Notes under the pieces: generated by a model
Told to the model about the DNA's origin: nothing
Database searches by the model: none
The model's input: only the letters and a program-made list of their open reading frames with translations
Part shown: positions 1-5,154 of the stretch, piece after piece
Position numbering within the stretch: the first letter of the stretch is position 1
Layout: each line of letters opens with the position of its first letter
NCBI GenBank assembly: GCA_947598425.1
Contig: CANQFH010000046.1
Location: forward strand, 1 to 8,453
DNA: 8,453 bases
Source: an uncultured Bacilli bacterium
GTDB lineage: Bacteria; Bacillota_I; Bacilli_A; RF39; UBA660
Direction of reading: 5' to 3'
Position numbers and translations under genes: made by a program

Positions 1-312
1 TTAACAGGAAAATATAAAGATTACTTTGATGTTTATGCTGCAGATAGTAGTGAAACTTCATATAATAAAAGAATCTTAGGAGATGCTACTGGAGAAATGG
101 GACCATTTAATTATTTTAAAGATGGTGATGGTAGTAATCGATATCATAACAGTTGGTACACTGACTACTCTTACTTTGCTGTTCCTTCAATTCCTTGGTT
201 CATTCGTGGTGGTTATCCAATTCACGGAATTATGACTGGCCAGTTTAGCTTTGCTAGTCATTCTGGTAGTGCAATTTCAACTGATAGTTTCCGCCTAGTT
301 TTATCTATCTAA
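1..312 (+). CDS. C-terminal end of a probable surface protein (FGE/C-type-lectin-like tail), 5' end outside window
   Basis: The open frame runs from the first base to TAA at 310-312, giving 103 residues with no stop, so this is the 3' end of a longer gene; the ATG at 97 is internal. The visible part has LGDATGE, then an aromatic-rich stretch (NSWYTDYSYF), then PWFIRGG, GQFSF and the closing FRLVL. This order (W-x-RGG, G-x-F-x-F, FR-x-VL) is what I associate with the end of formylglycine-generating-enzyme/C-type-lectin-like domains and with large secreted or pilin-like proteins of gut Bacillota. The family assignment is from memory of the pattern. Base use differs from most neighbours: 26 of 60 bases at 181-240 are G or C, against 7 of 60 at 5281-5340. 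That could mean high expression, a recently acquired gene, or strong residue selection. Ligand and location cannot be determined without the N-terminus. Confidence 0.6.
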   Translation, partial: LTGKYKDYFDVYAADSSETSYNKRILGDATGEMGPFNYFKDGDGSNRYHNSWYTDYSYFAVPSIPWFIRGGYPIHGIMTGQFSFASHSGSAISTDSFRLVLSI

Positions 313-329
313 ATTAATAATACCATTTA

Positions 330-351
330 AAAAGGACTCAAAAGTCCTTTT
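330..351. terminator. Bidirectional intrinsic terminator
   Basis: A perfect 9-bp inverted repeat (AAAAGGACT / AGTCCTTTT) with a 4-base loop CAAA. On the plus strand it is followed by TTTTAATTTATTT and ends the surface-protein transcript. On the minus strand the stem is followed by a T run and can end the spore-coat operon, whose last stop codon (350-352) overlaps the stem. It sits between two convergent units, as expected for a shared terminator. Confidence 0.85.
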
Positions 352-661
352 AATTTATTTCATTTATTTTATTTTGTAAATCATTATCTAAAGTACTAAC
401 TTTAGTATTATTTACTTCTTCTAAACTATACCATCCTAAGTAAAACATACACTCATAAGTTTTTCTTTGAGCATCAGCTATATTACTAAACATTTCTTTA
501 TATTTTTTATATAACTTTTCATTTGAAGCTTCAGTTAAAGCTACAGTCATATTTTTTTCTAATTCTTTTAAATGACTTAACATAATAGTCATATAATCTT
601 GTTCATTTAATTCGATACCTTTAGTAACTTCACTTTTGGGATTACATATTTTATTATTCAT
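350..661 (-). CDS. CotF-family spore coat protein
   Basis: A 103-residue, mostly helical protein. The segment TEASNEKLYKKYKEMF, then DAQRKTYECMFYLGWY (about residues 43-78), follows the CotF coat-domain pattern, in which a TEA-x(n) helix is followed by Q-x(n)-V/Y-F-x-x-M-x-x-x-GWY near the C-terminus. Family members are usually small coat or spore-surface proteins made in the mother cell. The start is placed at ATG 661, not at the in-frame ATG 670: an AAGGA ribosome site lies 8 nt before 661 but would almost touch 670. The gene overlaps the upstream coat-like gene by 8 nt (ATGAATAA), suggesting translational coupling. It implies the organism sporulates or descends from a sporeformer. CotF-like proteins have been kept in some lineages for uncertain roles, so the family call is firmer than the role. 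Confidence 0.72.
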   Translation of the reverse strand: MNNKICNPKSEVTKGIELNEQDYMTIMLSHLKELEKNMTVALTEASNEKLYKKYKEMFSNIADAQRKTYECMFYLGWYSLEEVNNTKVSTLDNDLQNKINEIN

Positions 662-881
662 TACAACCATCCTTTACTATATTACTTATTTCTATCATAT
701 TGTCATAAAATAATTTAGAACATTCATTAATTACTTTATTAACACATTTTTCTTGAGTCTTATTTAAAATATCCATGCTTAATTTATAAGCTATATAATT
801 CCAATTAAACATATCTTTTAAATAATCTAAATCTTTACTTGTTAAGATATCTGGTACAGTTTTATATTTCTTTTCTTCCAT
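654..881 (-). CDS. Small CotF-like / spore-coat-associated protein
   Basis: A 75-residue acidic helical protein. Its N-terminal half reads VPDILTSKDLDYLKDMFNWNYIAYK, a pattern I recognise from short coat-like proteins paired with CotF (an L-T-S-K-D-L-x-Y-x-x-D-x-x-x-W-N core). It is probably a half-domain partner of the next gene, with which it overlaps by 8 nt. ATG 881 is preferred over GTG 890: AGGTGAT precedes 881 at a normal distance, and the GTG lies inside that ribosome site. The gene is first in a two-gene minus-strand unit reading away from the CmpB-like gene. I could not identify a convincing sporulation sigma-factor promoter in the 100 bp upstream. It has no signal peptide and no membrane segment. 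Confidence 0.6.
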   Translation of the reverse strand: MEEKKYKTVPDILTSKDLDYLKDMFNWNYIAYKLSMDILNKTQEKCVNKVINECSKLFYDNMIEISNIVKDGCNE

Positions 882-953
882 TTTAATCACCTAGTAATAT
901 TATTTAACCATAAATAAAATATATACTACTAAATATTGGAATAATTAAATAGT

Positions 954-959
954 TATAAT
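954..959 (+). promoter_or_regulatory. Possible -10 box for the CmpB-like gene
   Basis: A perfect TATAAT lies 26 bp before the ATG at 985, in the gap between divergent genes. No good -35 sits at the expected distance; the nearest candidate, TTGGAA at 936-941, is too close (12-bp spacing). In DNA this AT-rich, TATAAT can arise by chance. Confidence 0.3.
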
Positions 960-984
960 AGTTAACAATATAAATGTGATTTAT

Positions 985-1476
985 ATGGAAAAAGAATTAG
1001 TAATAAGAATAGCATTATTATTTTATATATGTAGTATATTTGGTTATATTTATGAAACATTATTAGGATTAATATATACTGGTAAATTTTTACATCATGG
1101 CTATTTATATGGACCATGGTTACCAATATATGGTTTAGGCGCTATTATCATAAGTAAGTTATTTAAAGAAGAAGATAATTATTTAAAAGTATTTTTCTTA
1201 AGTTTTATGATTACGGGTTTATTTGAAGGAATATCAGGTTATTTGATATTAAAATTATTAAAAATAAGATTATGGGATTATACTGGCTATTTTTTAAATA
1301 TTGGAGGATTTGTTTGTTTTTTAAGTGCCTTTTGTTTTGGAATGGGGAGTTTATTAATTAATTATGTAATATATCCTTTAATAAAGAAAATAAAAATAAA
1401 TAATAAAATTAATAATATTTTAAGTATTTTGACAACTCTTTTTATTAGTGATTTAATTGCAACTGAATTAAAATAA
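985..1476 (+). CDS. CmpB/PF06541-type putative ABC-transporter membrane protein
   Basis: A 163-residue integral membrane protein with about five hydrophobic segments (roughly 6-27, 46-60, 68-93, 106-131, 146-161). It carries the marks of the putative ABC-transporter type IV (CmpB) family: an early FGYIYET, then GKFLHHGYLYGPWLPIYGLG (32-51), EGISGY (81-86), RLWDYTGYFLNI (95-106) and a closing G-rich helix. The family's substrate and even its transport role are unproven, and no ATPase gene lies next to it. The start at ATG 985 is preferred over GTG 976, as GTGAT upstream can act as a weak ribosome site; neither start has a strong site. It is 24 bp upstream of the SDR gene, same strand, and probably in one operon. 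Confidence 0.75.
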   Translation: MEKELVIRIALLFYICSIFGYIYETLLGLIYTGKFLHHGYLYGPWLPIYGLGAIIISKLFKEEDNYLKVFFLSFMITGLFEGISGYLILKLLKIRLWDYTGYFLNIGGFVCFLSAFCFGMGSLLINYVIYPLIKKIKINNKINNILSILTTLFISDLIATELK

Positions 1477-1500
1477 TTATATAATAATTTTGGTGGTATT

Positions 1501-2190
1501 ATGGATTTTTCTGGTAAAGTGATTGTGGTCTTTGGTGCCAGTGGGAGTATAGGTAGTACTTTATGTGAAATATTATATCAATATGGCGCTACAATTGTGG
1601 GAGTATATTATCAAAATAAAATAGATAAATTATATGATAATTATCAGTGTGATCTTAGAAATGAATTAGAAGTAAAAGAATTATTTAGTAAAATTATTAA
1701 GAAACATGATAAAATAGATGCCGTCATTAATTGTGCTACTTATAGTTGTGATAATGATATTTATGATAAAAATCTTAAAGAATTTATGGAAGTAGTAGAG
1801 GTTAATCTAGGGGGAACGTATTTAATAGATAAATATGCCTCTATAAATATGGATAGAGGAGTAATTATTAATATTTCATCAACTGATGGTATCGATACAT
1901 TTAATTCTTATGAAATGGATTATGCCTCTAGTAAAGCCGGAATTATTAATTTAACGCAAAATATGGCCTTAAGATTTCCTAACTTAAAAGTATGTACTAT
2001 TGCTCCAAATTATGTAGATACTCCTAGTGTTTTAGAAATGGATCCTTTATTTTTAAAAAATGAATTAAAAAGAATTAATCAAGATAAATTAATTAAAAAA
2101 GAAAGTGTAGCACTAAAAATAATTGAAGTCTTAATAAATGATGATTATGTAAGTGGTGCTGTAATTAGAATGGATGGTAAAAATGAATAG
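1501..2190 (+). CDS. Short-chain dehydrogenase/reductase (SDR, FabG-like)
   Basis: A 229-residue classical SDR and probably a cytosolic NAD(P)-dependent oxidoreductase. It starts with a Rossmann beta strand and the nucleotide motif GASGSIG (12-18), has D51-L52 for the adenine ring, and keeps the catalytic tetrad N102, S127, Y141, K145 (Y-A-S-S-K at 141-145). It ends with the usual VSGAVIRMDG. Two deviations: the NNAG motif is NCAT (77-80), and the loop between S127 and Y141 is one residue longer than in E. coli FabG by my alignment. Length is slightly below the family's usual 240-250. GGTGG lies just before the ATG. The gene overlaps the YnbB-like gene by 8 nt, so a joint role in amino-acid or keto-acid chemistry is possible but is inference. 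It should not be called fabG: there are no fatty-acid genes around it. Confidence 0.85.
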   Translation: MDFSGKVIVVFGASGSIGSTLCEILYQYGATIVGVYYQNKIDKLYDNYQCDLRNELEVKELFSKIIKKHDKIDAVINCATYSCDNDIYDKNLKEFMEVVEVNLGGTYLIDKYASINMDRGVIINISSTDGIDTFNSYEMDYASSKAGIINLTQNMALRFPNLKVCTIAPNYVDTPSVLEMDPLFLKNELKRINQDKLIKKESVALKIIEVLINDDYVSGAVIRMDGKNE

Positions 2191-3466
2191 TTATTTAGAA
2201 AGTTTAAATATCAAAGAATCGGTATATGATTTAGTATTAAAGGAAGAAAAAGAATTACAAGATATCTATAAAAATGTTGATAACTTAGCATTTATTAACA
2301 GTATGAAAGTATTAAATGCTTTTCAAATGGAAAATGTTAGTGAAAGTGATTTTGCCGAAACTACTGGTTATGGTTATAATGATGTTGGCAGAGATAAAAT
2401 TGAAAAAATATTTGCAAGAGTATTAGGTGGTGAAGATGCTCTTGTAAGAACGCAATTTATATCTGGCTCTCATGCTTTAACAGTAGCTTTATTTGCCTAT
2501 CTTCGTCCTCAAGATACGATGTTATCCATTACAGGACTACCTTATGATACTTTACATGAAGTTATTGGGATTAAAGATAATCCTAGTAGTTTAAAATCAT
2601 TTGATATTAATTATAAACAAATAGATTTAATAAATAATGATTTTGATTATGATAAAATAAAAGAAGAATTAAGAAATAATAAAATAAAATTAATAGAGAT
2701 TCAAAGAAGTAGGGGATATTCTCTAAGAGATAGTATATCTATAGAAAAGATAGCTAAAGTAATAAAAGAAATAAGAAATATTGATGAAAATGTTATTATT
2801 ATGGTAGATAATTGTTATTGTGAATTTGTAGAAGAAAAAACTCCTTTAGAAGTAGGAGCAGATATTATAGTAGGATCTTTAATAAAAAATTTAGGGGGAG
2901 GTATTGCTCCGAATGGTGCTTATATTTGTGGTAAAAAAGAATTAGTCAAGTTAGCTAGTGAAAGATTAACTTTACCAGGAGAAGGTAGTGAAGTTGGACC
3001 ATCTTTAGGTATTAATAAAAAAATATTACAAGGGTTATATCATGCCCCATATGTTGTATCTAGTGCCATTAAAACGGCAATTCTTACTAGTAAAGTATTA
3101 GAAGATTTAGGTTATAATGTATCACCAAAATATAATGAAAAAAGAAGTGATATTGTTGAATCTATTATATTTAATAATGAAAATGACTTAATAAATTATG
3201 TAAGAGGGATTCAATTTGCATCTGCAATCGATTCTAAGGCTTTAACTGAACCTGTAGATATGCCAGGATATGATGATAAAATAATTATGGCTTCAGGTTC
3301 CTTTATTCAAGGATCATCTATTGAAATATCTTGTGATGGTCCTATTAGAAGTCCTTATGTTGCATATCAACAAGGAAGTTTAACTTATGATTATGGTAAG
3401 CTAGCAGTAATGATTGCAGTAAGTAATTTAAATATTTCTATAAATATTGATAACAAAACTAATTAA
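2183..3466 (+). CDS. ynbB: YnbB-like PLP-dependent protein (methionine gamma-lyase family, PF06838)
   Basis: A 427-residue fold-type I PLP enzyme of the group once labelled 'aluminium resistance protein'. Visible marks are TTGYGYNDVGRDK (60-72), the phosphate-binding SGSHAL (94-99), VDNCYCEF with D209 for the PLP ring nitrogen, and the likely Schiff-base lysine K235 in GSLIKNLGGGIAPNGAYICG. A C-terminal SGSFIQGSSIEISCDGPIR (371-389) is also typical. Length matches the family (about 410-430). Physiological substrate is unknown; carbon-sulfur lyase activity is suggested by homology only. ATG 2183 is chosen over ATG 2174 because GGATGG sits 5 nt upstream of 2183 and overlaps 2174. The overlap with the SDR stop (ATGAATAG) indicates coupling. 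In Bacillus subtilis ynbB sits near hfq and glnR; neither is here. Its 3' end overlaps the opposing DUF2752 gene by 39 bp. Confidence 0.85.
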   Translation: MNSYLESLNIKESVYDLVLKEEKELQDIYKNVDNLAFINSMKVLNAFQMENVSESDFAETTGYGYNDVGRDKIEKIFARVLGGEDALVRTQFISGSHALTVALFAYLRPQDTMLSITGLPYDTLHEVIGIKDNPSSLKSFDINYKQIDLINNDFDYDKIKEELRNNKIKLIEIQRSRGYSLRDSISIEKIAKVIKEIRNIDENVIIMVDNCYCEFVEEKTPLEVGADIIVGSLIKNLGGGIAPNGAYICGKKELVKLASERLTLPGEGSEVGPSLGINKKILQGLYHAPYVVSSAIKTAILTSKVLEDLGYNVSPKYNEKRSDIVESIIFNNENDLINYVRGIQFASAIDSKALTEPVDMPGYDDKIIMASGSFIQGSSIEISCDGPIRSPYVAYQQGSLTYDYGKLAVMIAVSNLNISINIDNKTN

Positions 3467-3796
3467 TAAAAGGATAATAATTAATAAATAATGTTTAGTT
3501 ATCATATTAAGGATTTTGCTTAAATAATCTTTATTAGTAATTAAATCAATAATATCAATCATTAATATTAATACTAAAATACTAAAAAATGGCAATGCTA
3601 AAATATTGTAAGAAAAAGATTCAATTATTTTAAATTGTAAAATTAATTTAAATGCTCTTAACATGCCACAAGCAGGACAGGGAATATGAAATAGTTTTTT
3701 AAATTGGCAAGGAGTATCAAATTTTAACCAAAATAAAAATATTAATAATAATCCTAAATATAGGATTAATACTAATATTTTATTTTTTTTAGTCAC
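3428..3796 (-). CDS. DUF2752 membrane protein
   Basis: A 122-residue membrane protein with three hydrophobic segments (about 6-24, 64-86, 102-118). Between the first two lies C30 and the signature P-C-P-A-C-G-M-L-R-A (39-48), which defines DUF2752; the paired cysteines C40 and C43 could bind metal or form a disulfide, and their function is not established. It starts at GTG 3796, the only start consistent with the signature and the overlap. AAAGG lies about 11 nt upstream, and the GTG overlaps the end of the TM2 gene by 8 nt (GTGACTAA), so translation is probably coupled. DUF2752 and TM2 proteins are often neighbours in other bacteria, so the pair is likely functional. The last 13 codons overlap the ynbB-like gene in antisense. 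Confidence 0.8.
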   Translation of the reverse strand: MTKKNKILVLILYLGLLLIFLFWLKFDTPCQFKKLFHIPCPACGMLRAFKLILQFKIIESFSYNILALPFFSILVLILMIDIIDLITNKDYLSKILNMITKHYLLIIILLLISFVINIYRNI

Positions 3797-4121
3797 TTAA
3801 TGGATTACCTTTGCCATCAGTATTAATTGAACCAGTTAATATCATGATACCTTCAATTAATCCCCAAATTTCAGAGACAATTGATAAAATGAAACAAGAT
3901 AATACTGTAATTAATAATTGTGCAGTTGCTTTTCCTGTATAACCTAAATAAAAGTTATGGACACCAAAAGCTCCTAAGAAGATACCTAATAGACCAGCAG
4001 CAATTTTAGATTTACTTCCTGCAACTGGATTATTAGCTTTCTTGACTGCTTTACCACAATTTAAGCAGATATCTTGGTTTTCATTTAATTCTTTACCACA
4101 GTTTTCACAAAATTTTGCCAT
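3789..4121 (-). CDS. Zinc-ribbon TM2-domain membrane protein
   Basis: A 110-residue protein with an N-terminal zinc ribbon (CxxC at 5-8 and CxxC at 19-22) and a TM2 domain: a first helix at about 40-60 with GLLGIFLGAFGVHNFYLGYTG, then a second helix at about 67-97. The G-x-FG-x-H-x-FYLG pattern is diagnostic for TM2. The function of bacterial TM2 proteins is unknown. The ribbon should face the cytosol, as no signal peptide precedes it. ATG 4121 (MAKFCENCG) is chosen over GTG 4130 because AAGGAAG lies at an acceptable distance and 'MAKFC' is the usual opening of such ribbons. It heads a two-gene unit with the DUF2752 gene and is divergent from secE. Confidence 0.88.
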   Translation of the reverse strand: MAKFCENCGKELNENQDICLNCGKAVKKANNPVAGSKSKIAAGLLGIFLGAFGVHNFYLGYTGKATAQLLITVLSCFILSIVSEIWGLIEGIMILTGSINTDGKGNPLSD

Positions 4122-4222
4122 ACTTCCCACTTCCTTAAAGTTATATTAACATAATTATTTATATTTCACAATAATAAATTTTATGTATTAATAAATTTTT
4201 TATGCATTTTAGTCATTTTCAC

Positions 4223-4251
4223 TTGAATGCTGGAATATTATGTGTTATATT
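4223..4251 (+). promoter_or_regulatory. secE-nusG promoter (extended -10)
   Basis: A -35 TTGAAT (4223-4228), a 17-bp spacer, and -10 TATATT (4246-4251) with a TG one base upstream (4243-4244). Transcription should start near 4257-4259, just before the leader hairpin. It lies in the gap between the divergent TM2 gene and secE. Confidence 0.7.
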
Positions 4252-4258
4252 ATATAGC

Positions 4259-4277
4259 GAACACGAAAGTGTTTTTT
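4259..4277 (+). promoter_or_regulatory. Leader hairpin with U-tract at 5' end of secE-nusG mRNA
   Basis: AACAC (4260-4264), a GNRA-type loop GAAA and GTGTT (4269-4273) form a 5-bp stem, extendable by a G-U pair, followed by TTTT. It falls at the predicted 5' end of the transcript and 17 nt ahead of the secE ribosome site. It could be an mRNA-stabilising 5' stem, a pause signal or a weak attenuator. The stem is short, so full termination is unlikely. Confidence 0.5.
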
Positions 4278-4293
4278 AATTGCATGAATATTT

Positions 4294-4299
4294 AGGAGG
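4294..4299 (+). promoter_or_regulatory. secE ribosome binding site (decides the start)
   Basis: A perfect AGGAGG. Two tandem ATGs follow at 4304 and 4307, 4 and 7 nt away. The spacing favours 4307, and the site rules out the in-frame TTG at 4280, which lies upstream of it. Confidence 0.8.
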
Positions 4300-4306
4300 T
4301 TATATG

Positions 4307-4522
4307 ATGGTGAAAGAAAAAAATGCAAAAAAGAAAAAAAATAAGAAACAAAAAGAAAGTTTTATGATTGGTTTAAATCGTGAATTAAAACAAGTTAAAT
4401 GGCCAAGCTTTAAAGAGATTGTTAAATATACAATAGCTACAATTATCTTTTGTGTTATCTTAATTTTATTCTTTGAATTATTAACATTTGTAGTAGCATC
4501 TATCAAGGAGTTGGTTGGTTAA
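4307..4522 (+). CDS. secE: SecE, preprotein translocase subunit
   Basis: A 71-residue single-span SecE, the clamp subunit that stabilises SecY in the membrane. A lysine-rich cytosolic N-terminus leads into the conserved amphipathic helix ELKQVKWPS (26-34), then one membrane helix (about 40-63). Length is that of Gram-positive SecE; the E. coli protein has three spans. The start is set at ATG 4307 by the AGGAGG at 4294, with ATG 4304 as alternative. Its TAA overlaps the nusG ATG by one base (TAATG), the usual coupling. Unlike the common Bacillota order, no rpmG or tRNA gene precedes it within the window. Confidence 0.95.
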   Translation: MVKEKNAKKKKNKKQKESFMIGLNRELKQVKWPSFKEIVKYTIATIIFCVILILFFELLTFVVASIKELVG

Positions 4523-5055
4523 TGGAAAAACAATGGTATGTTGTAAATACTTATTCAGGACATGAAAGTAAAGTTAAAGAAAAGTTAGAAGCCAAAATTG
4601 AATCCATGGGAATGCAAGATTATATCTTTAGAATAGTTATTCCCGAAACTACTGAAGTTGAAGTTAAAGATGGTGTTAAAAAAGAGAAAGTTAAAAAAAT
4701 GTTTCCAGGTTATATTTTAGTTGAAATGATTATGTCTGATGAAGCTTGGTACATTGTTAGAAATACTCCGGGAGTTACAGGATTTATTGGATCAAGTGGT
4801 AAAGGTGCGAAACCAACACCATTACTTCCTCAAGAAATAGATCGTATTTTAGTTAACATGGGTATGAGTCGTGTTAATGTTGAAGATGACTTAAAAGTTG
4901 GTGACAGTGTTAGTATTGTTGATGGTCCATTCAAAGGTATGATGGGACGTGTTGATAATATTGATACTGAAAATAATCGTTTAAATATTATTATTGATTT
5001 ATTTGGACAAGAAACATCTGTAGATGTCGAATTGTTCCAAGTTAGTAAAAATTAG
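4522..5055 (+). CDS. nusG: NusG, transcription elongation/termination factor
   Basis: A 177-residue NusG with the NGN domain (1 to about 112; WYVVNTYSGHE at 5-15, FPGYILVEM at 61-69, WYIVRNTPGVTGFIG at 76-90), a linker, and a C-terminal KOW domain (VGDSVSIVDGPFKGMMGRV, 126-144). NusG binds RNA polymerase through NGN; KOW contacts partners such as S10 or Rho. N81 and T82 are at the same positions as the two B. subtilis NusG residues reported to read TTNTTT in the non-template strand and cause pausing, so this protein may also be a pausing factor. AAGGAG at 4505-4510, inside secE, is the likely ribosome site. The gene is followed directly by a terminator, so it is not in one transcript with a following gene; rplK is not next to it. 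Confidence 0.97.
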   Translation: MEKQWYVVNTYSGHESKVKEKLEAKIESMGMQDYIFRIVIPETTEVEVKDGVKKEKVKKMFPGYILVEMIMSDEAWYIVRNTPGVTGFIGSSGKGAKPTPLLPQEIDRILVNMGMSRVNVEDDLKVGDSVSIVDGPFKGMMGRVDNIDTENNRLNIIIDLFGQETSVDVELFQVSKN

Positions 5056-5080
5056 CTATCAAGATAGATAGCTTTTTCTT
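5054..5080 (+). terminator. Intrinsic terminator of secE-nusG
   Basis: AGCTATC (5054-5060), loop AAGATA, GATAGCT (5067-5073), then TTTTCTTTT. The stem begins within the nusG stop codon. It isolates secE-nusG from the following gene, which has its own promoter. Confidence 0.85.
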
Positions 5081-5102
5081 TTAGAAAAAATAAAAATAAT
5101 AA

Positions 5103-5131
5103 TTGATTGTCAAACAAATGTGTGTTACAAT
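5103..5131 (+). promoter_or_regulatory. Promoter of the 583-residue WG-like protein gene (extended -10)
   Basis: A -35 TTGATT (5103-5108), exactly 17 bp, then -10 TACAAT (5126-5131) with TG one base upstream (5123-5124). The predicted start near 5138 leaves a leader of about 17 nt containing AGGAGG at 5143-5148. The architecture matches the secE promoter. Confidence 0.7.
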
Positions 5132-5154
5132 TATTATTGTTCAGGAGGTATATT

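Noticed and set aside
97..312. A complete 71-residue gene starting at ATG 97
   Set aside because: The frame is open back to base 1 with protein-like sequence, and no ribosome site precedes the ATG, so this Met is internal.
1468..1490. AT-only near-palindrome between the CmpB-like gene and the SDR gene as a terminator
   Set aside because: It has no GC pairs and imperfect arms, and it leads straight into the SDR ribosome site; operon continuity is more likely.
4280..4306. Longer SecE starting at TTG 4280
   Set aside because: The AGGAGG at 4294 lies downstream of that TTG and serves the ATGs at 4304/4307.
4300..4506. A 68-codon minus-strand open frame opposite secE
   Set aside because: It is antisense to a certain secE gene, has no ribosome site, and its composition mirrors the lysine-rich secE codons.
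5107..5154. Upstream extension of the WG-like gene from a TTG at 5107
   Set aside because: It would put the -10 box and the AGGAGG ribosome site inside the coding sequence; ATG 5155 is ideally spaced from AGGAGG.
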